Shown here piece by piece: positions 34,588 through 44,644 of a DNA stretch of 64,000 nucleotides. The stretch comes from Larkinella sp049445795 (lineage in GTDB: Bacteria > Bacteroidota > Bacteroidia > Cytophagales > Spirosomataceae), in assembly GCF_049445795.1 (NCBI RefSeq), contig NZ_JBMSDT010000019.1:1-64000 (forward strand), given 5' to 3'. A program made the translations under genes and the position numbers. The notes beneath the pieces were generated by a model. That model was given only the letters and a program-made list of their open reading frames with translations, did no database searches and had not been told where the DNA came from. Within the stretch, counting starts at the first letter, position 1, and each line of letters opens with the position of its first letter.

Positions 34588-36501
34588 ATGTGCGGTATTG
34601 CAGGCATCGTAAGCACTTCTATTCCAGCGTTTTTCGACTGCCGACCAACCATCCGTCACCGGGGGCCGGACGGGGATGGGCTTTTTCAGGCACCCGGTAT
34701 TCAACTGGCCCACACACGCCTGGCGATTCTGGATTTGTCGCTCAACGGACAACAACCGATGCAAACGGCCGATGGTCGGTACATTCTGATCTTTAACGGC
34801 GAAATCTATAACCACCTTAACCTTCGGACCGGACTGATAGGGCGGTACATTTTCCGGTCGACATCCGATACCGAGACGCTGCTATACGGTTTTGCCGCGT
34901 ACGGAACGGCGGTTTTCCGGAAACTGAATGGCATTTTTGCCTGCGCCATTTTCGACACCCACACGCGTGAGCTGGTGCTGGCGCGGGATCAGTTCGGGGT
35001 AAAACCATTGTATTATTACCACAAAGACGACTTATTGCTCTTTAGTTCAGAGCTAAAAACGATTGCCGGTTATCCCGGCGTCGACAAAAGCATTGACCAC
35101 TCCGCATTGGTCAACTACCTGCATTTTCTGTATTCGCCGGGAACGCAGACACCTTTTCAACACGTCCATAAACTGCTGCCGGGTCATTATCTGCACCTGT
35201 CCATCGATCAGCCCAAAACCATCACGCTCAAGCGGTATTACGATTTGCCGTTTCAGGGAACGTACTCGGAGCAGTCGGAGTCGCAATTGCTGGAAGAACT
35301 CGATGAGCGCTTGTTTACGGCGGTAAAACGACAGTTGCAGTCGGACGTGCCGCTCGGTTTTTTCCTGTCCGGCGGGCTGGACTCCAGCCTGGTCGTGGCA
35401 ATGGCCCGGCGTGTGCATCCGAAAGAACGGTTGGCCGGTTACACCATCCGGACGGCGACGCAGGGCCGTAATTTCGAAGGTTTCGAGAACGACTTGCCCT
35501 ACGCCCGGCAGGTGGCCGCCCACTTGAACATTTCGTTGATCGAAGTGGAGGCCGAAGCCGACATGGTACGCGATTTCGACCGGATGATTTACCACCTCGA
35601 CGAGCCGCAGGCCGATACTGCTCCTTTTAACGTCCTGAACATCTGTGAGCAGGCCCGGAAAAACGGCCATACGGTTTTATTGGGCGGCACCGCCGGGGAT
35701 GATGTTTTCTCGGGGTATCGGCGACACGAAGCCCTGAGTATGGAGCCGTTTCTAAACCGGATTCCGCCCGTTGTGGGGCGGTTACTGAACAACACCGTCA
35801 GGCTGGGGAGCAACGGGATGCCGCTGCTCCGCCGACTTCGGAAGTTGACCGCCGGGATGGGGCAGCCGCAACACGAACGCATGGTCGATTACTTTGCCCG
35901 TTTGCCCATCGCAACAAATCACAGCCTGTTTGAGAACACCATTGCGCCCGCCGTGTACCAGTACCAGCCCAGCCACCAGCTTCTGGCCGCGCTGGAACGG
36001 ATTCCGAACGAGAAGAACTTGCTTAATCAGTTGTTATTCTGGGAGTTGTCGTATTTTTTGCCTGACCATAATTTGAATTATACCGATAAAATGAGCATGG
36101 CTGTGGGCGTTGAAGCCCGTGTGCCGTTTCTGGATACGGAACTTGTGGAATTTAGTACCAAACTGCCACCGTCGCTGAAAATGCGTGGGCGGACGACGAA
36201 ATACCTGCTGCGGAAAGTGGCCGAGCGGTATTTACCACATAACGTGATTTACCGCCCGAAAACCGGTTTTGGTACCCCTTTGCGGGAATGGCTCCGGAAG
36301 GGACGACTGAACGCTATGTTGCAAAACTATTTGTCAGAAGACAGCCTACGGCACCGGCGCATTTTCGATCCGGGGGCCGTCCACCAACTCATTCGGGACA
36401 ACCAAAGCGGGAAATTGGATGCCGCCTATTCGATCTGGGGCCTGATGGCCATCGAGTCATGGTTTCGGCAATTCGTTGATTCCGAATTTACGAAACCATG
36501 A
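34588..36501 (+). CDS. asnB: Asparagine synthase (glutamine-hydrolysing)-like amidotransferase
   Basis: The protein is 637 residues from MCGIAGIV, which places the catalytic Cys at position 2; an ATG 12 bases upstream would bury it. The glutaminase domain has RHRGPDGDG, LAHTRLAILDLSLNGQQPM and FNGEIYN. The synthetase domain has the PP-loop SGGLDSSLVVAMA (about residue 260) and later GTAGDDVFSGYRRHE and VGVEARVPFLDTEL. In polysaccharide loci such proteins are thought to amidate sugar acids rather than make free asparagine. It is followed by the two-domain oxidoreductase with a 4-base overlap. Confidence 0.88.
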   Translation: MCGIAGIVSTSIPAFFDCRPTIRHRGPDGDGLFQAPGIQLAHTRLAILDLSLNGQQPMQTADGRYILIFNGEIYNHLNLRTGLIGRYIFRSTSDTETLLYGFAAYGTAVFRKLNGIFACAIFDTHTRELVLARDQFGVKPLYYYHKDDLLLFSSELKTIAGYPGVDKSIDHSALVNYLHFLYSPGTQTPFQHVHKLLPGHYLHLSIDQPKTITLKRYYDLPFQGTYSEQSESQLLEELDERLFTAVKRQLQSDVPLGFFLSGGLDSSLVVAMARRVHPKERLAGYTIRTATQGRNFEGFENDLPYARQVAAHLNISLIEVEAEADMVRDFDRMIYHLDEPQADTAPFNVLNICEQARKNGHTVLLGGTAGDDVFSGYRRHEALSMEPFLNRIPPVVGRLLNNTVRLGSNGMPLLRRLRKLTAGMGQPQHERMVDYFARLPIATNHSLFENTIAPAVYQYQPSHQLLAALERIPNEKNLLNQLLFWELSYFLPDHNLNYTDKMSMAVGVEARVPFLDTELVEFSTKLPPSLKMRGRTTKYLLRKVAERYLPHNVIYRPKTGFGTPLREWLRKGRLNAMLQNYLSEDSLRHRRIFDPGAVHQLIRDNQSGKLDAAYSIWGLMAIESWFRQFVDSEFTKP

Positions 36502-38675
36502 AGCAGCTAATTTTACATCTTAAAACCGGAAATACCCTTCTGGAAGACGTACCGGCTCCGCAGGTTCGGCGCGGGCAGGTGTTGATTCAAACCCGCCGGA
36601 CGCTGGTTTCGCTCGGCACCGAACGGATGCTGGTAGAATTCAGCCGGGGAAGCCTGATTTCGAAAGCCCGCCAGCAACCCGACCGGGTAAAGCAGGTGCT
36701 GGAGAAAATCCGCACCGACGGCCTGATTCCAACCCTTGAAACGGTTTTTAACAAGCTTGACCAGCCACTGCCCCTGGGTTATTGCAACGTCGGGAAAGTA
36801 ATCGCCGTGGGCGAGGGCGTGACCGACCTGGCCGTGGGCGACCGTGTGGCATCGAACGGCCACCATGCCGAGGTGGTTTGTGTACCCCGAAACCTGGTCG
36901 CCCGCGTGCCGGATGGCGTCAGCGATGACGAAGCGGTTTTTACCGTAATCGGTTCCATCGGCTTGCAGGGTATCCGGTTGCTGAACCCAACGCTGGGCGA
37001 AACCGTCGTCGTCGTTGGCCTGGGCCTGATTGGCTTGCTGACGGCCGATTTGCTGCGGTTGAACGGTTGCCGGGTAATCGGGTTGGATGTGGATGAGAAG
37101 AAACTCGAACTGGCCCGGAGCCGGGGTATTATTGCATTAAACCCGGCGGGCGGCACCGACCCGGTGAAGGCGGTTTTGTCGCTGACCCAAAACGTTGGCG
37201 CGGACGGTGTCGTGATTACAGCTTCGGCCAAGGGCGATGAGCTGATTTCGCAGGCGGCCCAAATGAGCCGTAAACGCGGGCGGATTGTGCTGGTGGGCGT
37301 CGTCGGCCTGAGTTTGAGTCGGGCCGAGTTTTACGAAAAAGAACTGACGTTCCAGGTATCCTGCTCCTACGGGCCGGGCCGGTACGACGAGGGTTATGAA
37401 CAAAAAGGGGCCGATTATCCGCTGCCATTTGTGCGCTGGACCCAAAACCGCAATTTTCAGACGATTCTGCAACTGCTGGAGTCGGGGCAACTGGACGTAA
37501 AACCGCTGATTACGGAAGTGGTGCCCCTTGAACAGTTCGAACGTATCTACAACGCCATTTCGCACTCGGGTTCGATCGCTTCGTTGCTGCAGTATCCCGA
37601 AATACTCGACCGAAAATCCGTGGTACGGTTGCGGGATAGCCACTATGAGGGCGTCAACCAAACCATCGTGGGATTGATTGGTGCCGGTAATTTTACGAGT
37701 GCGGTTTTGTTACCGGCTCTGAAGGGAACGGGGGCTAGCTTGAAAACCATCGCCAGCGCCAACGGCCTGAATGGAACCTTGCTGGCCAAGAAACACGGCA
37801 TTGCGCTCAGTACCAGCGACTACCGGGATGTGTTGAATGACCCGGACATCAATCTGGTGGTCATTACCACGCGCCACCAGCAACACGCCCGGATGACGCG
37901 GGAAGCCCTGCTGGCGGGTAAGCATGTTTTTGTTGAAAAACCGCTGGCGATCTTCGAAGACGAACTCGATGAACTGGTCGAGACGTACCAGCAAACCGAT
38001 AAAACCGTCCTGGTGGGCTTCAACCGGCGGTTTTCACCCCACGCGCAGAAAATGAAGGCCTTGCTGGGCGGTTCGGTGTCGGGTGATGTGCCCATGAATG
38101 TGATTGCAACCATGAACGCGGGTTTCATTCCGGCCAACTCCTGGGTCCACGACCGGGCCGTGGGCGGGGGGCGGATTCTGGGTGAGGCCTGTCATTACGT
38201 TGACTTCATTACGTTTCTGACCGGGAGCCGGGTGGTGTCGGTCTGCATGAGCGCAATGGGGCGGCAACCGAGCGAAACAGGCGACTCGGCCTCGCTGCTG
38301 TTACAGTACGAAAACGGTTCGACGGGCGTCATCAATTACTTTGCCAATGGCAGTAAATCGTATTCGAAGGAGCGTTTTGAAGTCTATTCGCAGGAAAGAA
38401 CGCTGATTCTGGACAACTTTCGGACCTTGAAAGGCTACGGTTTCAAAGGGTTTTCGAGTCTGTCGACGAGCCAAGATAAGGGGCATAAAACGCAATTTCA
38501 GCGCCTGACCGATCAGGTCCGCACGGGTGGAGCACCCCTGATTCCGTTTGATGAACTCGTCAATACGTCTCGCACAATGCTGGCGGCTTTGCAGAGCCTG
38601 CGAACGAAGCAGTGGGTAGATGTGGTGGCTGGCGTAGCCGAAATGCAATCGGCAAAACAACCGTATACAGTATGA
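36498..38675 (+). CDS. Two-domain oxidoreductase (medium-chain dehydrogenase plus Gfo/Idh/MocA)
   Basis: The 725-residue protein is a natural fusion. Residues about 1-355 form a zinc-dehydrogenase-like domain (GDRVASNGHHAEVVCVPRNL, Rossmann VVVVGLGLIGLLTADLLRLN). Residues about 390-725 form a Gfo/Idh/MocA domain with its own Rossmann motif (VGLIGAGNFTSAVLLPALKG) and the EKPLAI motif (HVFVEKPLAIFEDELDEL). Such fusions occur in exopolysaccharide loci next to asparagine synthase and heparinase-like genes, as here. It may oxidise a nucleotide sugar to a keto or uronic form. The substrate is unknown. Confidence 0.87.
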   Translation: MKQLILHLKTGNTLLEDVPAPQVRRGQVLIQTRRTLVSLGTERMLVEFSRGSLISKARQQPDRVKQVLEKIRTDGLIPTLETVFNKLDQPLPLGYCNVGKVIAVGEGVTDLAVGDRVASNGHHAEVVCVPRNLVARVPDGVSDDEAVFTVIGSIGLQGIRLLNPTLGETVVVVGLGLIGLLTADLLRLNGCRVIGLDVDEKKLELARSRGIIALNPAGGTDPVKAVLSLTQNVGADGVVITASAKGDELISQAAQMSRKRGRIVLVGVVGLSLSRAEFYEKELTFQVSCSYGPGRYDEGYEQKGADYPLPFVRWTQNRNFQTILQLLESGQLDVKPLITEVVPLEQFERIYNAISHSGSIASLLQYPEILDRKSVVRLRDSHYEGVNQTIVGLIGAGNFTSAVLLPALKGTGASLKTIASANGLNGTLLAKKHGIALSTSDYRDVLNDPDINLVVITTRHQQHARMTREALLAGKHVFVEKPLAIFEDELDELVETYQQTDKTVLVGFNRRFSPHAQKMKALLGGSVSGDVPMNVIATMNAGFIPANSWVHDRAVGGGRILGEACHYVDFITFLTGSRVVSVCMSAMGRQPSETGDSASLLLQYENGSTGVINYFANGSKSYSKERFEVYSQERTLILDNFRTLKGYGFKGFSSLSTSQDKGHKTQFQRLTDQVRTGGAPLIPFDELVNTSRTMLAALQSLRTKQWVDVVAGVAEMQSAKQPYTV

Positions 38676-40231
38676 GAAACTGGCAGCTCTATTGGAACAC
38701 CGTCCGGTATTTAAAGCGGCAACAGCTTGTTTATCAGGTTGTTAATCGGTTTCGGGCGAGACCGTCGCTGGTACTGGATGACGTGCCGCCGGTGGGTCAT
38801 TGGCTGGCGGTGGTAGCGCCGGATAAACCACGCAGCCTGAACGGCCGGACGTTTACCTTTCTGAACCAGTCGGCCACCTTCCCGAACCAAATCGACTGGA
38901 ATTATTCAGCCTACGGCAAACTCTGGCAGTATAACCTGAATTATTTCGATTTTCTGAATCAGCCGGGGATGGATGCGCAGCAGGGCGTCGGGCTTATTCA
39001 GGAGTTTATGGACCAGACCGCAACGGTCAGCGCCGGTTTGGAACCGTATCCGGTTTCCCTCCGTATCATGAACTGGATACGCTTTCTGTCGCATCATCAC
39101 TTGCTTTTACCAGACATTGACGGATGCCTTTGGGCGCAGGTTCGGTTGTTGGAACAGCGGCTTGAATACCATCTGTTGGGCAATCATTTGCTGGAAAATG
39201 GCTTTGCCTTGCTGCTGGCGGCTTTGTATTTTCAGAACCGAAGTCTTTATCAGAAAGCCGCTAAACTTGTAAAGGCCCAACTAGGCGAGCAGCTTTGCTG
39301 CGACGGTGGGCATTACGAACGGAGTCCGATGTACCACCAGATTTTGCTGGATCGTCTGCTAGATTGCTGCTATGCGCTAAAAAAAGACTCCTGGCACAAC
39401 GACACGGCTACCGATGCGGTTTTATCCGAGCACGCCAGCCGGATGCTGGGCTGGCTGGAAGCGATTACCCTGGCAGACGGTACCATTCCATTGATGAACG
39501 ATGCGGCTGAAGACATTGCGCCCACGACGCACCACCTGTCTATCAAATGCCAAACCGTTGGGATTTCGGCCGAACAGATGGTTTTGTCGGACAGCGGGTT
39601 TCGACAGTTTTGTACTCCCGCGTATGAAATGGTGGCTAATATCGGGTCGGTCGGGCCGGACTATCAGCCGGGGCATGCTCATGCCGATACGTTCAATTTC
39701 GTGTTGCAAGTTCAAGGCAAGCCGGTGCTGATTGACGCGGGAGTTTCAACCTACGAAGCCAGCGAACGGCGGCAATGGGAGCGGAGTACGGCGGCTCACA
39801 ACACCGTTCAGATCGGAAACCTGGACTCTTCCGAAGTCTGGGGCGGTTTTCGGGTCGGTCGGCGGGCGCGGGTAACGATTCTGGAAGACCAACCGGCTTC
39901 CTTGCGCGCCCGTCACGACGGCTATCAGCATCTGGGCATCGCCCACGAACGCCATTGGTTGATCAACGATACGAAACTGGACATTATTGATACGATCACC
40001 GGCGACCAAATCGCAACCGCCCGGTTTTCCCTGGATCCCGAAGCCAAACCCCTGGCGACTGGGTCAACCAGCATTCGTTTTTCATGGGGAACAATGGCCT
40101 GGGAAAACGCTTTGACAATCAGTCTGAAAACTATACGGATTTCCCGACAATTTAACCAGCTTTTACCTACGCGGGTGATTGAAGTGGAATTCAAAAATCG
40201 AGTACGGACAACCGTTAGCTGTGCTGCATGA
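38672..40231 (+). CDS. Heparinase II/III-family protein (polysaccharide lyase-like)
   Basis: From MRNWQLYWNTVRYLKRQQL the protein is 519 residues; the ATG overlaps the previous stop. The N-terminal half is an alpha/alpha toroid (WNYSAYGKLWQYNLNYFDFL, LGNHLLENGFALLLAALYF). The C-terminal half has the heparinase signature HAHADTFNFVLQVQGKPVLI, and then STAAHNTVQIG. Histidines and a tyrosine fit a lyase site. No signal peptide is seen, so it may act on cytoplasmic or lipid-linked glycan, or not be catalytic. It recurs with asnB and the fusion oxidoreductase. Confidence 0.87.
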   Translation: MRNWQLYWNTVRYLKRQQLVYQVVNRFRARPSLVLDDVPPVGHWLAVVAPDKPRSLNGRTFTFLNQSATFPNQIDWNYSAYGKLWQYNLNYFDFLNQPGMDAQQGVGLIQEFMDQTATVSAGLEPYPVSLRIMNWIRFLSHHHLLLPDIDGCLWAQVRLLEQRLEYHLLGNHLLENGFALLLAALYFQNRSLYQKAAKLVKAQLGEQLCCDGGHYERSPMYHQILLDRLLDCCYALKKDSWHNDTATDAVLSEHASRMLGWLEAITLADGTIPLMNDAAEDIAPTTHHLSIKCQTVGISAEQMVLSDSGFRQFCTPAYEMVANIGSVGPDYQPGHAHADTFNFVLQVQGKPVLIDAGVSTYEASERRQWERSTAAHNTVQIGNLDSSEVWGGFRVGRRARVTILEDQPASLRARHDGYQHLGIAHERHWLINDTKLDIIDTITGDQIATARFSLDPEAKPLATGSTSIRFSWGTMAWENALTISLKTIRISRQFNQLLPTRVIEVEFKNRVRTTVSCAA

Positions 40232-41475
40232 AGATTATATATTTCTACCAATACTTTTCGACGCCGAAAGGCTCCTGGGGAACCCGGGTGTACGATTTTG
40301 CCAAACGCTGGACCGAAGAAGGGCATGAAGTAACTGTCGTGACCAGCATTTACGCCAAGTCCGACCTAAAAGCCAGCCGCTGGTCGGAGGAGCAACTCAT
40401 CGACGGCATTCGGGTGAAGGTTTTGAATCTGGAAATCAACAACAAGCAATCGATTCTCCGGCGTATCTGGACGTTTCTGGTGTTTGCCGTTTGGTCGAGT
40501 TGGTACGCGCTGACACTCCCGGCCGATGTGGTCGTGGCATCGTCGGGGCCGATTACCGTAGGCTTGCCGGGTTTGCTGGCCCGCTATGTTCGGGGCCGGA
40601 AACTGGTGTTCGAAGTCCGGGATTTGTGGCCCGACACGGCCATTCTGATGGAGGCCTTACCGAATAAACTGGCACAAAAACTGGCGTACTGGTTCGAACG
40701 GCAGTGTTACCGGGCGGCTCATCTGATTGTCGCCCTGTCACCGGGAATTCAGCAGAATATTGCGAAACGATACGGTTTTACACACAGCATTTCGGTGCCG
40801 AATGCCACGAACCTGGACCTGTTCGGAACGCCCGTTCCATCGGTTAACTTACCCGATGCGTTGTCCGGTAAAAAGGTTGTTATTTATACCGGGAATATCG
40901 GGGCAGTCAACAATTCGGGCTTGCTGTACGAAACTGCCAAAGTCCTGCAAAACCGCTCTGACATTGTGATGCTGCTGATTGGTGACGGTCAGATGAAACA
41001 GGCGTTACAGGATCAACTGAAGCAGGATGCGCTACCCAACTTTCTGCTCTACGATTTGATGCCCAAAAATGAACTGGTGGCCTATGTGCAGCGGGCCTGG
41101 CTGGCCATCGTGCCGTTAAAACGCGCTCCGCTGCTGGATACGTCGTCGCCGAATAAGCTCATGGAAGCGCTGGCGGCCGGTGTGCCGGTGATTCAAACGA
41201 CGGAAGGCTGGATCAAACAGTTTCTGGAAGAACACCAATGTGGGTTCACCTTCAGTTCGGATGATCCCAACGAACTGGCCAACCTGCTCATTAAACTGGC
41301 CGACGATCCAGCCTGGCGGCAACCGATGGGCCAGCGGGCGGCTCGTGTGGCCCGACATTTGTTTGATAAAAACCAGTTAGCTATCGGATACTTAACGGCC
41401 TTACACCATGTCTGCCAATCCAACGAACGATACACCAACCGCCCTGCTGACCGGACACAATGGGTTTCTGGGTAA
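40228..41475 (+). CDS. Glycosyltransferase family 4 (WbuB/WcaI-like)
   Basis: The 415-residue protein begins MKIIYFYQYFSTPKGSWGTR, typical of WbuB-like GT4 enzymes. It has FEVRDLWPDTAILMEALPNK, a hydrophobic acceptor-side helix (TFLVFAVWSSWYALTLP), GKKVVIYTGNIGAVNNSGLL, and LDTSSPNKLMEALAAGVPVI. In this group the SPNK-L-E-A motif is the donor site. It overlaps the heparinase gene by 4 bases and the epimerase gene by 68. Confidence 0.88.
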   Translation: MKIIYFYQYFSTPKGSWGTRVYDFAKRWTEEGHEVTVVTSIYAKSDLKASRWSEEQLIDGIRVKVLNLEINNKQSILRRIWTFLVFAVWSSWYALTLPADVVVASSGPITVGLPGLLARYVRGRKLVFEVRDLWPDTAILMEALPNKLAQKLAYWFERQCYRAAHLIVALSPGIQQNIAKRYGFTHSISVPNATNLDLFGTPVPSVNLPDALSGKKVVIYTGNIGAVNNSGLLYETAKVLQNRSDIVMLLIGDGQMKQALQDQLKQDALPNFLLYDLMPKNELVAYVQRAWLAIVPLKRAPLLDTSSPNKLMEALAAGVPVIQTTEGWIKQFLEEHQCGFTFSSDDPNELANLLIKLADDPAWRQPMGQRAARVARHLFDKNQLAIGYLTALHHVCQSNERYTNRPADRTQWVSG

Positions 41476-42343
41476 GTATCTGGACCGGGGGCTGGTCAGA
41501 GCCGGATACCAGGTAATGCGCCTGGGTCAAACAGCAGGCGACATGGTATGCGATCTGGGAACGCAGCAGCCTGATTTATCGGAGGAGTCGTTTGAACTGG
41601 TCATTCATGCCGCTGGGAAAGCGCATAGTGTACCGCGAACGGAATCGGAAAAAGAAACTTTTTTCCGGGTGAACGGCGACGGAACACTCCGGTTGCTGCG
41701 GGCGCTCGATGGGTCGAGAGTCCTGCCCAAAGCCTTTGTGCTCATCAGCACCGTGGCGGTTTACGGCTGTGAGGCCGGTTTTTCGATCACGGAAGATATC
41801 AGTCTGATGGGCAAAACGCCGTATGCCGAAAGCAAGATTCAGGCCGAGCAGTTCGTACTGAACTGGTGCCAGCAGCGGGGCGTTCGGTACCTGATCCTGC
41901 GATTGCCGCTCATTGTGGGCGATGCGGCTCCCGGAAACCTCGGTAAACTGGTGGAAACGATCCGGCGGGGGCGTTATGTCCGGATTGGTTCCGGCGCGGC
42001 CCGTCGGAGTATGGTGCTGGCCGAGGATGTGGCGCAGCTCATTCCGAAAGCGGTTACCGTCGGCGGAATTTATAACCTGACCGATGGCGTTCACCCCTCG
42101 GTGCAGGAACTGGAAGAGGCCATTGCGCGGCAGGCCGGTCGGCGGCTGTCTTGGTCGGTTCCGTACGGAGTGGCCCGGGTAACGGCCTGGGCAGGCGATG
42201 GCATCAACCGGGTTGTTGGACGGCGGTTTCCGCTCGACTCCATCGCGCTGACCAAAATTACGAGTTCGCTGACCTTTTCGGACGAGCGGGCCCGGCAGCA
42301 ACTGGGTTGGAAACCTAAACCGGTTATCACTTATTTTTCCTGA
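41408..42343 (+). CDS. NAD-dependent sugar epimerase/dehydratase (extended SDR)
   Basis: The 311-residue protein has the Rossmann motif TGHNGFLGKYL near the N-terminus, VIHAAGKAHS, and a catalytic Y-x3-K in YAESKIQAEQFV. The block LILRLPLIVGDAAPGNLGKL and the C-terminal FSDERARQQLGWKPK are typical of UDP-sugar epimerases of the WbpV/GalE-like group. In related loci such an enzyme sits beside a WbpL/WecA transferase, and the pair supplies and transfers the first sugar. Here a WecA-like gene is one gene further on. Confidence 0.85.
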   Translation: MSANPTNDTPTALLTGHNGFLGKYLDRGLVRAGYQVMRLGQTAGDMVCDLGTQQPDLSEESFELVIHAAGKAHSVPRTESEKETFFRVNGDGTLRLLRALDGSRVLPKAFVLISTVAVYGCEAGFSITEDISLMGKTPYAESKIQAEQFVLNWCQQRGVRYLILRLPLIVGDAAPGNLGKLVETIRRGRYVRIGSGAARRSMVLAEDVAQLIPKAVTVGGIYNLTDGVHPSVQELEEAIARQAGRRLSWSVPYGVARVTAWAGDGINRVVGRRFPLDSIALTKITSSLTFSDERARQQLGWKPKPVITYFS

Positions 42344-42432
42344 AAATGCCTTTATTTTTGGGTGCCATCGATTACCTCAATACCCCGAAGCGAGATGCGG
42401 GGAGCGCCGTACGTTCAGTTCAAGTGCCAGTT

Positions 42433-43587
42433 ATGAAAGACCAGCGAAAACGGGTAGTACACATCAGCACGGCTCACCCGCCTTATGATCCGCGCATCAT
42501 GTATAAATACCTGCCCGCGTTGGCTGAACGGTATGACGTTTACTGCGCCGTGCCACGCGCCGATCCGGCGGTGTCGGCTGGTGTACAGTTCATTAAGCTG
42601 CCGTATTTTAAGCGGGTTCTGCTGCGGTTTTTGATAACGTGCCCGGTCATCCTCTGGAAAACGTACCGGCTCCGACCCGACCTGATTCATGTGTATTCCC
42701 CGGAGTTTCTGCCTTTTGCGTACCTGTACCGGCTGCTGGGCACTACCGTAATTTACGAAGTACAGGAAAACCTGCATAAGAAAATCCATCTGAAACGCCA
42801 TAACCGGGGCTGGCTGCTTGAACGGGGTTTCCAGTTTTTCGATTGGCTGGCCCGGCGGCATTTTTCATTGATTTTTACAGAGCATGGATACCTAAGCACG
42901 TACAGCAACCTGGCAAAACCGCATGCCGTGATTTACAATTTTCCGTTGTTGCCCTTCCTGAATGGATTTCGGCAACCGTACCGGCGGGCGACGGATCCGA
43001 TCGAGTTTTTTTACATCGGCTGGCTGAGCTTCGAGCGGTCTATCGTGACGCTGCTGGAAGGTCTGGCGCAGTTAAAAACCACGCATCCGGATTTTGCGAT
43101 GCATCTGTTCGGCCATCGGTCCTTTTCGGAACAGGATCTGGAAGCCTTGCCCGCTTATCAGGCCGTGAAAGATAACTTGATTTTTTACGGCTACACCGAC
43201 CAGGCCAAAGCCTTTGCCCGGGCAAACCGGGCCGTGGCCGGACTGGCGTTGCTGAAACCGATCGGCGATTATCCGGAATCGTATACGACCAAAATGTTCG
43301 AATACATGGCGCTCGGTTTGCCCGTAATCACAGCCAATTTTCCGTTGTATCAGGCCGTGATCGAAGCACACGAATGCGGTTTTTGTATTGATCCGTCCGA
43401 TTCGGTCGCCCTGGCAGCGCGGTTGCGGTATTTGATCGAGCATCCGCAGGAAGCCGAACAAATGGGTCGGCGCGGTCGGCGCGCCGTCGAAACTACTTAC
43501 AACTGGGCCAGTGAACAAACCAAATTACTGGATCTGTATTCGTCTCTGCTTTGCCTTTCCGCCTATGAACTGGATGTTGTACGCTAG
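42433..43587 (+). CDS. Glycosyltransferase (GT-B, family 4-like)
   Basis: From MKDQRKRVVHISTAHPPYDPR the protein has 384 residues. An ATG at 42346 adds 29 residues that do not fit the family. Blocks include VIYEVQENLHKKIHLKRHNR, FFYIGWLSFERSIVTLLEGL, PESYTTKMFEYMALGLPVI and CGFCIDPSDSVALAARLR. The KMFEYMALGLP donor-site motif is clear. It ends inside the start of the WecA-like gene, so the two are translationally coupled. Confidence 0.86.
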   Translation: MKDQRKRVVHISTAHPPYDPRIMYKYLPALAERYDVYCAVPRADPAVSAGVQFIKLPYFKRVLLRFLITCPVILWKTYRLRPDLIHVYSPEFLPFAYLYRLLGTTVIYEVQENLHKKIHLKRHNRGWLLERGFQFFDWLARRHFSLIFTEHGYLSTYSNLAKPHAVIYNFPLLPFLNGFRQPYRRATDPIEFFYIGWLSFERSIVTLLEGLAQLKTTHPDFAMHLFGHRSFSEQDLEALPAYQAVKDNLIFYGYTDQAKAFARANRAVAGLALLKPIGDYPESYTTKMFEYMALGLPVITANFPLYQAVIEAHECGFCIDPSDSVALAARLRYLIEHPQEAEQMGRRGRRAVETTYNWASEQTKLLDLYSSLLCLSAYELDVVR

Positions 43588-44557
43588 TGTGGCTGTTCTA
43601 TTGTTCGCTGCCGAACGCATGTACTTATGGGTGGCGACTCGTTTTAATATCGTCGACCGGCCCAACCACCGCAGTTCGCATACCCGCCTGACCGTGCGCG
43701 GGGGCGGAGTCATTTTCTGGCTGGCGGCTCTGCTGGCCTTCCTGGTCACGGACTTAGCAACGCCGTATTTTTTTGCGGGTCTGACGGCTGTGGCTCTGAT
43801 CAGTTTTCTGGATGATGTCAACTCCATCTCCAACCGGGTCCGGTTGCTGGTTCAACTCGTTGGGATGGCCCTGCTGATGGGGCAAGCCGGTTTCTGGCCG
43901 GAATGGTGGATGGTATTCGCGCTGATCGTAGGGTGCGGGGTATTGAATGCTTACAACTTCATGGATGGCATTAACGGAATTACGGCATTTTATAGTTTCG
44001 TAACTGTAACTACATTATCCATTATTAATCAGGGATTTACTTTTTTTGTTGCCCCTGTTTTGCCCGGTTTTGTTTTGCTGAGTCTGGTGGTTTTTTCCTT
44101 TTTCAACGCCCGGCGGAGCGCCCTTTGTTTCGCGGGCGACGTAGGCAGCGTCTCGATGGCCTTCATCATCATCTTTCTGCTTGGTATACTAATGCGAAAA
44201 ACCGGTCTACTTACCTATGGATTGCTGTTAACGGTCTACGGAATTGATAGCGTCATGACCATTCTGTACCGGCTCTGGCGGGGTGAGAATATTTTCCAGC
44301 CCCACAAACTTCACCTGTTTCAGTTGCTCGTTCACCGGCTCAGGTGGCCGCATTTACGGGTTGCCGGTTTGTACGCTTTCGCGCAGGCTCTGATCAATGT
44401 GCTGGTGATTGGGTTGGCGCAGCAGAACGTGTCAACGCAGTGGATCGGCGGTGCCGGACTGGTCGCTGTGTTAACGCTGTTCTATTGGCTGATTAAAAAA
44501 GCACTGCTCAAAACCGAATCCCCAGCGCCGGTGGTGGCCCCGGTACCCCCGAGATAA
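43565..44557 (+). CDS. WecA/WbpL-type undecaprenyl-phosphate sugar-1-phosphate transferase
   Basis: From MNWMLYASVAVLLFAAERMY (shortened start) the protein is 330 residues with about ten membrane helices. It carries the MraY/WecA family motifs: DRPNHRSSHTRLTVRGGG, SFLDDVNSISNRVR, NAYNFMDGINGITAFY and FAGDVGSVSMAFI. This enzyme would load the first sugar phosphate on the lipid carrier and so start each repeat unit. It ends the + strand locus. An upstream ATG at 43511 overlaps the previous gene more and adds a non-family stretch. Confidence 0.9.
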   Translation: MNWMLYASVAVLLFAAERMYLWVATRFNIVDRPNHRSSHTRLTVRGGGVIFWLAALLAFLVTDLATPYFFAGLTAVALISFLDDVNSISNRVRLLVQLVGMALLMGQAGFWPEWWMVFALIVGCGVLNAYNFMDGINGITAFYSFVTVTTLSIINQGFTFFVAPVLPGFVLLSLVVFSFFNARRSALCFAGDVGSVSMAFIIIFLLGILMRKTGLLTYGLLLTVYGIDSVMTILYRLWRGENIFQPHKLHLFQLLVHRLRWPHLRVAGLYAFAQALINVLVIGLAQQNVSTQWIGGAGLVAVLTLFYWLIKKALLKTESPAPVVAPVPPR

Positions 44558-44644
44558 ACCAAGCCAGTGCCATGTTCTTTTTGAGAAAATTTATTCAAGA
44601 TAAACAAAAGAGGTCAAACCATCATATCACCACAGAAAACAGAA

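Noticed and set aside
34588..36501. AsnB as a housekeeping asparagine synthetase
   Set aside because: The catalytic parts are intact, but the tight overlap with the polysaccharide genes points to a role in glycan modification; free asparagine synthesis cannot be wholly excluded.
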